Below, in pieces: positions 32,821-42,106 of a DNA stretch of 64,000 bases. Source of the DNA: Cladopsammia gracilis (lineage: Eukaryota > Cnidaria > Anthozoa > Scleractinia > Dendrophylliidae); the NCBI GenBank assembly GCA_022457155.1, contig JAJGOT010000071.1, positions 1,534,501 to 1,598,500 on the forward strand. Direction: 5' to 3'. Numbering within the stretch: the first letter of the stretch is position 1; every line of letters begins with the position of its first letter. The notes under the pieces were generated by a model that was not told where the DNA came from, ran no database searches, and saw only the letters and a program-made list of their open reading frames with translations. Position numbers and translations under genes: made by a program.

Positions 32821-33128
32821 GTAAAAGTCAATAGATTAGTTTTTCTTCTTGATGGGTACACTACTTCCACCGTTGAATTTTTATTATCAGGTATTTCTAA
32901 AGGTGAACGTACCTCGCAAACAGCAACAACTTTGTTATCAGCTCTTGAAAATCCTGAAGTGGTTGATGCTAAACTCAGGAAGGAGTTAGCGGCCCATCAG
33001 CTTGCTGGCCATTTCTTATCTCCTCCAGGGTCCCCGTTTCGGATTTCCCCTTTGGGTGTTGTACCAAAGAAAGTTCCGGGCGAATTTAGGTTAATCCACC
33101 ACTTGTCCTTTCCGAGAGGTTCATCACC
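32815..33128 (+). pseudogene. Start of DIRS-like reverse transcriptase, truncated
   Basis: The open frame reads TPVKVNRLVFLLDGYTTSTV and EVVDAKLRKELAAHQLAGHF, then SPFRISPLGVVPKKVPGEF and RLIHHLSFPRGSS. The last pieces are the conserved opening of DIRS/Ty3-type reverse transcriptase (SPLGVVPK...RLIHHLS). The catalytic YxDD region is absent, because homology stops at 33128 where a TTAA-type MITE fragment begins. Confidence 0.8.
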
Positions 33129-33129
33129 T

Positions 33130-33565
33130 AGGCTAACATACAATCAACAAAAACGTGTCGGCGAATTTCTTATTTCCAAAAACTTTTTCGTCAAGAGCCA
33201 TTTCCGTGCGATCATTCCAATTTTTTTCTCCCTTTTTCGAAAATATTCTGTAACTTTTCACTGCAATTGAATATGGGAAATCGCCGACACGTTTTTTTAG
33301 CGCTTTGTGTCCGGAAATCCGAGAACAAATCAAATTAGCAAAATACAGTAATCGCTTTGAGTTATAGCGTTTTAAAGCTGATTCGGACGTTCACATTTAG
33401 ACGTCGTAAAAAATTCGACAATTAATTTTATTAACAAATGGTTTCCATATTTAGATAGCCAGCTCTATAAGCTTTCATTTGATATCTGGGTTTAGGTATA
33501 TTAAGGGTAATCTTAAGACGCTAGAGCTGTTACACTGGATACACCCCCGAAGGTACACTGTAACC
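33130..33565 (-). mobile_element. Partial TTAA-type MITE
   Basis: This is the reverse complement of the first ~430 bp of the complete copy at 63167-63885. Its intact end, GGTACACTGTAACC (33552-33565), is followed by TTAA at 33566-33569. The other end is missing and abuts the DIRS reverse-transcriptase fragment. Confidence 0.85.
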
Positions 33566-33687
33566 TTAATAACTTTATTATACCTCAGTGCAACCTCAGT
33601 GTAGGGGACAACAAAAATTGATGGGACTGATTACCAAGGGAAGCAGTCCCGGTCAGAACGACTCGTCGGCGCAACTAGTCGTCTTGT

Positions 33688-34480
33688 GTGTACCAACCTT
33701 TAAATCATCACATCGCAGTTAAGCCTGTCACCCCAGAAACTGTTGCTGAACATTGTTTTGCCCCAGGAAAAGAGGAAAAGGAAACTCCTGGAAGACCACA
33801 TTTTGACATTCCTGCTGAGATGTTGGAAGAATTGTGTGAATTGGGATTCAGTTGGATTAAGATTGGAGAAATGTTGGGTGTTTCGAGGTGGATGATTCAC
33901 AGGAGAGTAGAAGAATATGGTTTGCAAAACATGACAGGGTTTCTTCATTTGCCTGACAAGGAACTAGATGAGATCGTAAGAGGCTTCATTTCAGATCATG
34001 GACGAACTACCGAACAGGGCTATGTTGGAGGTTACATAAAAGCACTTGGCTTTAGAATTTAAAGAAAAAACATAAGAGAAAGTATGGCAAGAGTGGATCT
34101 GCAGAATACTGCACTATGATGGGTCGTTGTTGTTTCATGTAGGACTTATCAGGTACCTTGGCCAATTTCCCTGTGGCACTTAAATGGACATCATGCCTTG
34201 ATATGCTGGAAAATTGTTAGTCACAGATGCATAGATGGCTTTTCAAGTAGAATAATGTTTCTGAGATGTAACACAATCAATCTTGCAGGAACTATACTTG
34301 ATCTGTTCTTAGATGTCATAAATCGTGATAGAAACCTTTGGCCATCAAGAATAAGAGTGGACAAGGGTGTTGAAAATGACTTAGTGTGATGCCATGGTTC
34401 AAGCTAGGGGGAAGGGAAGGGGGGGTTTTATTGCTGGTCCCTCTACTCACAACCAACGCATTCAAAGACTTTGGAGAGAT
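33688..34480 (+). pseudogene. Integrase-like (DDE) gene with N-terminal HTH, broken
   Basis: The first frame (33688-34062) has GFSWIKIGEMLGVSRWMIHR, a helix-turn-helix motif, after the basic GRPHFDIP block. After a frameshift near 34062, ESMARVDLQN, WHLNGHHALICWKIV, HRCIDGFSSRIMFLRC and SRIRVDKGVEN follow, giving the two Asp positions of an rve-type integrase core. A TGA lies at 34387-34389 and a short frame change follows. The last motif reads HNQRIQRLWRDV; related proteins as I remember them have Glu (RIERLW) at the third catalytic position, so this copy has Gln. Coding text stops at about 34480. Confidence 0.7.
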
Positions 34481-34985
34481 GTCTGAATGTGCAAACGAGT
34501 TTGAATGTGCAAACGGATTCTATCCGTGCTAAAATATTTGTGTAGCCACCTCCGCTATGTAAATTAGTTATTACTCTTGAACTCGCATTTGTTAATTTTA
34601 TTCTCATTTGTACCCTTGATAATGGCGTCATGAGGTCGCTGAAACGTCGGGATATTATATCGCTTGTTTTTACTTGTCTATGTATTTCTAAATCATTGTT
34701 AATACAAAATGTAATTTGATGACTCGTTATTAATATGTTCCGCTTGAGTACTTCGATTGCGGAAAGTCGAGAGATTTCTCGTTTGGTTTGAAAAATAAAA
34801 AGCCTGAAAAGAAGTCCAGAGATTTTTTTTTTGAATGTGACATTACATTTATTCAATCAGCAATCAACTACTTACAAACACTACGACTAGTTATTCACTA
34901 CTTACAATACAATATTTACAATGTAATAAATTACACTACCGTGAAACAACATCTAAACTAACACTAACGAACGAAGACATTACAC

Positions 34986-35440
34986 TTATAAAGTGTGTAA
35001 AATAAGCGCCCATTTCTTATTGAATTTATCCAATTTGCTATTTTTAATATGGATATATTTTTCTGTTTCATATTTTGTTTTCACCTTTACCTTAAAGCCA
35101 TGAGTCCTTCTGCAATCCCATATGTAAATTTTAGCAATCAATAGCAAGTAGTTAAGCAGGGGGTAACAAACGGAGGTTATAACACCTAACAGCACATCTT
35201 GCAAAGCGATACAAATGAATTCGTTTGTCAGTGAATGGAAATATGACTCAAATTCTTTCCAAAATCCCGTTGAATGCATGCAATAGAAGAAAAGATGGTT
35301 CAATGTTTCTGGTTCAAGTTTACAGAAGGAGCATTTATCGTCTGTCGCAAAACCTATTTTAAACAGTTTGGTATTAGTGTACACTATATTGTTAAGGACC
35401 TTATATTGAAAGGCTTTGATGTAGGTTTCTAGAGACACAG
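34986..35440 (-). pseudogene. LINE ORF2 C-terminal segment with CCHC-like knuckle
   Basis: The frame reads SLETYIKAFQYKVLNNIVYT then KLFKIGFATDDKCSFCKLEP and ETLNHLFFYCMHSTGFWKEF. C-x2-C ... H-x4-C is the C-terminal zinc knuckle of L1/Tx1 ORF2 proteins. It continues directly from LPLDFLKV at about 37221 once the inserted transposon is removed. It ends with a stop at 34986 and a 3' UTR of about 160 bp. Confidence 0.8.
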
Positions 35441-35682
35441 TATGGGGTAAAGTAGACTTGCCTACAAGTCGAGCTCAGCACGAAGCACGAGAGCTCGACT
35501 TGTTTCCTCTGCTGGAAAATGAATCAAATGACGTCATTTTGGCGCAAACATTTTTGGGACTCCGGGGTGCCAAACTGTCAAGCTGTCAAATTACAATTTG
35601 CATGTAATGGCTTTTGGAGAGAAACGCCGCTTATTTTCGCGCTCAGTTTGATATTCGACATGTAGTGAAGTCTACGCTTGGA

Positions 35683-36043
35683 GCTCATGGAGGAGGAGAA
35701 TACTCCAACCAAGTGTTTTGTTCGGGTTGTTGTTCCAGAAACTGTTTGCATACAATGTGGTGGGGTAGTAGAAAACGCTGCTTTACGAAGATTGTTTTCT
35801 GGTTGAAATAAGACAAAAGCTTGTAAAAATTTGGAGCTTCTTCTCGGAGATGTGTTTAAAGCAGTGCAAGAGAAATCGACAATTGTTTGCCGAAACTGTT
35901 CTGAGGGTAACAAAACACTATCTAAGAAAATTTTTAACGTGGGCGAGAACTTCTCCAAGATGAAAGAAAGGGTGGAAGCTGATTTGGGAGGCTCAAACGT
36001 TCGCTCAATTGCAAACATGGTCTGTGTTGCGAGAAAGAAATAA
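35683..36043 (+). pseudogene. ZAD-like Cys finger protein fragment
   Basis: From the ATG at about 35688 the frame reads MEEENTPTKCFVRVVVPETV then CIQCGGVVENAALRRLFSG, a TAA-free region broken by a TGA after FSG, then NKTKACKNLELLLGDVFKAV and STIVCRNCSEGNKTLSKKIF. Two C-x2-C pairs bracketing a helix resemble the ZAD (zinc-associated) N-terminal domain. The position of the stop coincides with a G/A-rich run, so it may be a point lesion. It is encoded on the opposite strand to the helicase exon, within one transposon. Confidence 0.55.
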
Positions 36044-36460
36044 AACAAATTTGCGAAAAGTTTCTTAGCTCAGCTTGAGGGAAGTTTGAATATCAATGTA
36101 ATTTCAATTTACCAGTATTCTTGAACAAAAAATAGACTTTCTAGAGCTCGACTTGTAGACAAGTCTAAACTAAAAACAATACAGAACAGCAGTTTGTTTA
36201 GACTTTCTAAAAGTTGTTCGCTTCGCGCTCAGTGAGATCGACTTGTAGGCAAGTCTACAGTTTGTTCAGTCAAATGTGAAGACAAGTAGAGGGAAACATG
36301 ACTTAACTGACTTTATTTTTCTTTTATACACAATTGTTTGAACATGTACTAATGTTCAGTAGTAAATCTGTATTACGGGGTAGATGTTGATTAATTAATT
36401 TCTGCGTAATCACCGAGCTTTGTATTACCAAAAATTAACAATAACAAACCAGCCGCTCAC

Positions 36461-36916
36461 CATTTCGCGATGCAGTGGCTTTCGTCAATGAAAACAGCCT
36501 TGAGATTTTTCCTGAGCTCTCCACGAAAAATACTTCGATGGCTATTAAGCAGAGCCTTGGGGCATCCAAAGACCATCGGTGATTTCTTGTAATTGTTCGC
36601 TGGAACAACCTGCTCCAACTGAAGCGGCCGATATCCCTCGAGCAACTAGAGAAGCCACTTGGTCCTTCATAAGAGCCACCAGTGGCACAACAACCAAACA
36701 AATGGACAGCACCTCTTGTCTTTTGCGATGTTGCAAGAAGTCGAAAACATAAGGAGCGACTTCAAAGGTCAAGCTTTTACCCGATCCTGTGGGCGCCAAG
36801 AGAAATACATCTTTACCACTGCAGTAACCTTCGATAACTTTCCGCTGGTGTTCGCAGACATCTTTGTAGTTTGCTTTCCGCAAACCGTAGGCGATTGCGT
36901 CCTTGATTGAACGCAT
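36461..36916 (-). pseudogene. RecQ-like helicase, N-terminal exon with motifs I to II
   Basis: It starts at ATG 36916 (MRSIKDAIAYGLRKANYKDV). KDVFLLAPTGSGKSLTFEVA is Walker A (motif I), LVVVPLVALMKDQVASL is motif Ia, and AVFIDESHCIAKW contains the DEAH-type Walker B, here DESH. Between them one frameshift near 36590 separates the halves. The text ends at AAATG followed by a GTGAGC donor (about 36460), so further exons are expected but none is found in the transposon. RecQ-like 3'-5' helicases unwind DNA. Exon loss and frameshift make this copy non-functional. Confidence 0.75.
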
Positions 36917-37220
36917 AATATTTTCAGAAAATAGTAAATAGAAAAATTAAGAAATCAAAACTCACTCACGAGACGATCAGACGACAAGTTGAATTCGAAA
37001 GAGATTGTTGGTTTCATCTTACATGCATGATTGATCAATATCTGGTGCCCTTATCTGGTTTGATTGACGTGCACTTGACAATGCTGTTCTCTGTTTGGAT
37101 AACGCGACAGGAGGAAAATTCCTCCTGTAAATTTGGCGCGCTGCAAGCGATAAAAGTCGTTCACACCAGGGTCTTTAAAGCAGACCGGAAACGAGAAGCG
37201 AACGACTTTGAGAAAGTCTA

Positions 37221-37690
37221 GGGGTAAAGAGAAGACCTGTTCCAGTTGGACTTCTGTTAAGTCGAATTCGCGTTTCAGGTATCGTGAGTGATTAGGGTAT
37301 TGTGCTTTAGACCTTATAAACAAAGTGTAATAGTCGTTTAATTTCTTTTCCAGGATATCAAAAACCTTGTTATCTATCATCAAAATGGGGTGGACTGCTA
37401 AGGATGTCTGGTTGTCATTTTTCAAAAAGATGGTATTGAGTGTCGGAGTCCGGCCCACGTTAAGAAGTTTGTTTTGATCTTCTGTGAGATAATATGGAAG
37501 GAATCAATAATACTTAATTCAAATATGGATCATTTACATAGATAATATCAGACTCGAAAAATCGTTTGTAAAAGACAGGCATCTTGTTTATTCGAATTTC
37601 CTTGTTATTCCATAATATATACTTGCAATCGTCTCCGGTTGCGAATTCTTCTTGATATTCTGACCACCATTGTGACCTGTAGCATGATCA
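37221..37690 (-). pseudogene. LINE ORF2 post-RT segment
   Basis: The minus strand reads CKYILWNNKEIRINKMPVFY then, after frame breaks, VFDILEKKLNDYYTLFIRSK and KREFDLTEVQLEQVFSLPLD. It aligns by eye with the second LINE fragment at 24.0-24.3 kb (CATAGAATACATAC versus CATAATATATACTT DNA level). It ends exactly at the GGGGTAAAG target site of the inserted transposon. Confidence 0.7.
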
Positions 37691-37845
37691 CCTGTCACTT
37701 TTGTGTAACATGGCATAATTTTCCAATAATTTTTAAAATGTCTCAAATCATCTTTTACACATAGAATTATGTTTTAAATTACACTAAATATAATTTTTTT
37801 TAGTGTTTCCTGTTATTTTTTAGTGTTTTTCTTGAAAATTTGTAA

Positions 37846-39955
37846 CTACCCATAATTCCATAGTGATCCTAAAATTTCATCATGAACTTGAATGGGAACT
37901 TGAAAAATTCCCTTTCTTTTTCGTTTTAATTCTCCGCATATGTGTCTCACTGTAGCAGGAAGGACAAGGGCAAGTTTTCTCTGTTCAAGCCTATATGTCA
38001 TGTCAATCAGGTTATCTCTGACAAAGAAGTTTCCCTTCAGTACAGGAGTGTTTTTCCCAAATGAGGATCCGTAGGCATCAGTGACTCCATTACTTGTCAC
38101 TTTCAGTAGATAATATTCATAAGTAGCATCTTCAGCAGCAGGGATCGCCACCACACTATCCTTGGAGGCTAGGTCAGCTATCCACACTGGCATATCTTCA
38201 AGGGCTGTGTCGATTTCTGCAGATGTTTGGCTGGTTATTGCAGGAGAGGCCTCCCTGGCAAGTTTCACTTCCTTCCACTCATCTATCCACTCCTTGTTAG
38301 AACAATTTGCTTCATCACCATGGATACAATCAAGGCAGTAACATGTTCTGTCACGTACAAAAACTTTCCTTTGCTCAGCCGTTGTTTTAATGCAGTGAAT
38401 CTTACAGATGCCCTTCAGCTTTCTAAATTTACGCCCAGGCCTGTTTCTAACCACTGCTTCCTCGCCACTTACTGGAACATAAAAGAACTTCCGTCTATAC
38501 AGGCCCACTGATTTCCTGCTGGAGTTGTGAAGCTGTTGCTTAAAAACTCTTGCATGTCTTTTCCATTCTTGATAACCGCTGTCTTGCGAAGAACTGCTTG
38601 AGTGACTTTTTGCTTTACATTGGAACCAGCTGCGTCCTGCTCCCCCTTAGCGTGGGATGTCTCAAAGTAATTTCTGTTAATTTGATTGCCAGTCAGCCAA
38701 GCAGCAAGACAAATCACCAACGCAGTGCCTGTACTTATATTGCGCAGCACAACCGTCTGTAAATTCATGAAGCTTGGTAACTGGCACCTTGATTTCATCC
38801 TTTAAGTACTTGTCAATAATTTCTTGAGCTTTGTGCACTGAATCATTGTCCTGTAATGCATCATCAGATATAACAAAAATATGTTCCTTAATAATGACAG
38901 GTTCATCTTCTGTGCTTTGCTTGCCATCAACAGATAGAACCACATGACGATACAAGATAGTAACGTGAAGTGATACCTGATTGACGTCAAAGTACTCTGA
39001 TTGCAACTCATCCTGTTGTCTACAAGAATAGCTCTCTGAGTAATCGTGAACGCATGCAATTTCATTGATTGGCAAATGCTCCAAAAGATTATCCATCTGT
39101 TCACGCTGCCACTTAGCCATGAATCTGTGATAAGGATAATCTTTGAGAAGGCTCGAAAAATAAGCAAACAGGTCATGGGGCGGGGTTTCCTTTGTAACCA
39201 GAGCAATTTTCTTTTTTTCCTGACCAGTGCCAATGTACTCTTAACATCTCCATTTAGTTGCTGGACCATCCTTTGACAGCTCCGCTGGAAGCATGACAAA
39301 CTTCGAAACTCCACAATCAGGGCACTGTCTTTTCAGGCATTCCAACCTGTGGTGTAGGCTTCAGGCATAGGGTGACATCAACAGCTTCTGTCACTGTTTC
39401 AGGTTCAATTACAGGGGCCACAGTATTCCACAGTGCTGACTTGCAAAATTTTTATGCACTCTTTAAAGATCACTTGCATTTCCACATGCCTTCTACATAG
39501 ACAGGAATGCCGATCCTTTTCTTTAGCAGACTTTACAAAAAAGGGCTTCAATGCTTCAAACTTCCTCTGCTTGATTTCTATGTTGGGGTATTCTCTTTTG
39601 AAGTCAATGAATGCCTCTGTCTGACTCTTCCAGAACATGCTTTGCATGTTCAAGATATTCTTTTCTTATGATGTCTTTCTTGTCACCTGTGGAGCGGCTG
39701 GCATCATGAGTCCAAAAGTTAAAAACAAGTTGTTTCACCTTCTCGTTGATGGCATCTCCTCGGGTTTTTCGTTCAGTGTAAAGCCAGGTCTTCTTTTCTC
39801 CTTTTAGTATCTTGATGCGTTTCTTCACTCTTTCATGCACCTTGAATTGAGGTTAACAAGTTTAGAAAGTGACTTTTTCGCTCTGCTTTTTGCAACATTT
39901 TCCCCAAATGCCCCGGTTTTGAATGCTGTATAGGCAGCCCTGGTTTCTTTTGAAC
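37846..39955 (-). pseudogene. DDE-like multi-copy gene lying inside the LINE
   Basis: From the right: SRAKKSLSKLVNLNSRCMKE then RVKKRIKILKGEKKTWLYTE, a Cys-rich stretch (HSCLCRRH; CLKRQCPDCGV near 39330), DLFAYFSSLLKDYPYHRFMA, then NEIACVHDYSESYSCRQQDE (near 39030), VTKLHEFTDGCAAQYKYRHC (near 38740) and NYFETSHAKGEQDAAGSNVK (near 38630). HDYSE, FTDG and KGEQDAAG are spaced like D, D and E/D positions of an RNase H-fold transposase; this is inference. A further Cys cluster (CYCLDCIHGDEANC) precedes the C-terminus. At least three frame breaks interrupt it. I recognise the family as repeated in anthozoans but know no name. Confidence 0.6.
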
Positions 39956-39959
39956 CACT

Positions 39960-41120
39960 TCTTTTCATGTGTTCCACGCCAATCCACATACCTTCAGTTT
40001 TTGTTGGATTAACCATTAAACCGGATAATGACTTGAAAACATTGAGAAGAGTGAAAAGGGCATGTGCTGAATTAATATCAGATAAAACTGCCGTCATGTC
40101 ATCTGCATATTGGAGAATCTTGGTTTCCTCTTTCCCAATCGTGAGCCCTTTAATTGCTACATTTTTCCAGACTGCAATTGCTAAGGTTTTGACCGCTATA
40201 ACAAATAGGTATGGGGAGAGTGGATCTCCTTGTCTAACTCCACGTTCTAGCGTGGAGTAATCTGATGTGAACCCATTATAAATGACACAGCTTTTGATAT
40301 TTTTATAGAAAGTCTTAACCCAACGAGTGAAATCCAGACGGAAATTAAAAAATTCCAAGAAATTATGAAGACAATCCCACTCCAGGCTATCGAAAGCCTT
40401 TTGAAAATCAATAAAAATCATCAAACCAGGGATATTCTCTTCAACTGTGAAATCCATTATATCAAAGACGGATCTTACTGTTTTGCCGTTGAACGGTCCT
40501 TAATAAATCCGGTTTGATCATGGTGAATAATATTTGGCAGGACATTTTTTAATCTTGAAGCAATAACTTTAGACATGATTTTTGCATCTACGTTGAGCAT
40601 CTACGTTGCTCTCTAAAAGTGAGCGATCTTTTCCTTTTTTTTCAATAAGCGTGATAACTGCTTCCTTTTGCGAGATTGATATTTCGCCCTTTTCAAAACA
40701 TTCATTTGCGCATTTAACAAACGGCTCACAGATTACCGGCCAAAACTTTCTATAGAATTTCAATTGGGAGACCATCATTCCCCAGAGATTTGTTCTCTTT
40801 AAAACTTCCCAAAAGCAAGGCACATTCTTCTGGAGTAATTTTTCCTTCGCATGATAGCTTTTATTCCTCTGTAAGTCTAGGGATGTTCAAATCTCTCAGG
40901 AAAGATTCAATTGTTTGTAAATGATCAGCGTTTTTATTGCTACTTGAATACAGGTTTTGATAAAAGCGTTTCTGTTCAGATAATATATTGAAAGGGTCTG
41001 TAGTGATCGAACCGCTAATTCTCAACTTCAGCATGTGTTTTTTAACATTCCTTTTTTTCTAAATTGAGAAAATATTTTATGCTTCTCTCGCCATGTTCAT
41101 GCCACCGAGCTCGAACACGG
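39960..41120 (-). pseudogene. LINE reverse transcriptase
   Basis: Reading leftwards: RWHEHGERSIKYFLNLEKRN, SLGNDGLPIEFYRKFWPVIC, SQKEAVITLIEKKGKDRSLL, then MIFIDFQKAFDSLEW (about 40390-40430), GVRQGDPLSPYLFV (about 40210-40255) and ILQYADDMTAVL (about 40080-40115), which holds the catalytic YADD. The palm is intact in sequence but a short direct duplication near 40600 (ATCTACGTTG twice) and frame breaks disrupt it. The apurinic-type endonuclease that should lie between ORF1 and this segment is deleted. The 3' side is cut at the DDE-like gene. Confidence 0.85.
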
Positions 41121-41143
41121 ATGATAATTCCTTTTATTTTTTC

Positions 41144-41975
41144 TTAAATTAGATCCATTTCTTCTTTAGCCGATTTGCCTTTCTTAAAAAAAGCCTTTTG
41201 CTTTGCTTGCTTTGCCTTTTTGAGGATCGGGTAAAGAGTTTCATGGATCTTAACTATTTCCTTAGGATAATCATTCGCAATTCCAATCTTAGTGCCTTTC
41301 AGATTCTTTACAAATGACAACATATATTCTTTATCCTGGTAAAAGGTAAATTTAGCTAGTATTGGTCTTGGTTTGGAAGACTGTGACCTATCCTTTAGAG
41401 ATTGTACTCGATGAACCCGCTCAAAACGAATGCCTTCGACATCTTCTGGGATCTTCATCTTGTTCCGCATCATATCTCGAACTGGTTCTTCAGAATTCTC
41501 GTATGACTCACCTGCAGATTCTGCGATCCCAAAAATCTTAATATTTTTTTCTTCTAGAATAAGCTTCCATCTTGATGTTACAGCGCTTTAGATTTAAGAC
41601 CTCCTCCTTGAGAGAAGTTAACTTGTCATTGGTATCCGACATAACAGAGCACGTGGAAGCTGTGGTAGATTTAAGTTCTTTTATATCCGTAGCTGTTTTC
41701 TCCACCGCATCTTTCATCTTCTTATTTTCCTCCGGTAATTGTGTAACACGTTCTTTAAACGCCTCAATTTCACCGAAGACAGTCAGGAGCTTATCAAGTT
41801 TAGCCTTTATCTCGGACAGGTCAAGCGAAGCATCGCAGCAATGGCCACTGTCAACCAGATCTTCGTTCGTCTGAGAACTACTTTCTCGTTGTCTTTTCTT
41901 GCTCCCTTTTTTGCTCTTGCTCACTTTTTCTTTTCTCTCTTCCTTCGACAAGTCTTGAATCTCATCATTGGCCAT
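41144..41975 (-). pseudogene. LINE ORF1 protein (coiled coil and RRM/CTD), one frameshift
   Basis: It starts at ATG 41975 with a basic region (KVSKSKKGSKKRQRESSSQT), then a heptad-rich segment (LSEIKAKLDKLLTVFGEIEA and following) that would trimerise. After a frameshift in an A-run near 41545, MMRNKMKIPEDVEGIRFERV and RPILAKFTFYQDKEYMLSFV follow, matching the RNA-binding RRM and C-terminal domain of L1 ORF1p. It binds the LINE RNA as a chaperone. The frameshift lies in the AAAAAAA tract, so either replication slippage or a sequencing error is possible. Confidence 0.8.
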
Positions 41976-42106
41976 ATTATCTTGGCTAAGGAGGGCCTAT
42001 TAGACTCACATAAAATTACATCGTTTGAAATTCACTTGAACCAGAGCTTCAAAAAACACGTCCGCATGCTACCGTGCCATGTGATGTGAAGAAAAAGTCC
42101 AGAGAT

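Larger units (their letters stand above)
35453..37220. mobile_element. TIR transposon with 9-bp TSD carrying a ZAD-like finger gene and a RecQ-like helicase exon
   Basis: The ends TAGACTTGCCTACAAGTCG (35453-35471) and CGACTTTGAGAAAGTCTA (ending 37220) are imperfect inverted repeats. GGGGTAAAG lies outside both (35444-35452 and 37221-37229). Excision with one GGGGTAAAG copy joins the LINE reading frame, which confirms the boundaries. A 9-bp duplication is typical of Mutator-like elements, but no MULE transposase is visible. Extra copies of the terminal motif sit inside near 36143-36170 and 36236-36258. It contains a plus-strand finger-gene fragment and a minus-strand helicase exon. Confidence 0.8.
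34823..42094 (-). mobile_element. L1/Tx1-like LINE, 5' end and poly(A) present, with later insertions and deletions
   Basis: AAGTCCAGAGAT occurs at 34812-34823 and again at 42095-42106, an 11-12 bp target-site duplication. Immediately inside the left copy is a T-run (poly(A) on the minus strand) and, about 15 bp further in, an AATAAA signal on the minus strand. Going leftwards from the right copy there is a ~115 bp 5' leader, ORF1 (41975-41144), reverse transcriptase (about 41120-39960), C-terminal pieces (37690-37221 and 35440-34986) and the 3' UTR. The endonuclease region and part of the post-RT region are missing. A TIR transposon (35453-37220) and a DDE-like gene (37.8-39.96 kb) lie inside. 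Confidence 0.8.

Noticed and set aside
34555..34700. Possible Penelope-type 3' end (GAAACGTCGGGATAT text)
   Set aside because: Only a short suggestive string; no protein homology nearby, so not annotated.
36659..36910. Plus-strand frame opposite the RecQ-like exon
   Set aside because: Antisense shadow of a clear helicase reading.
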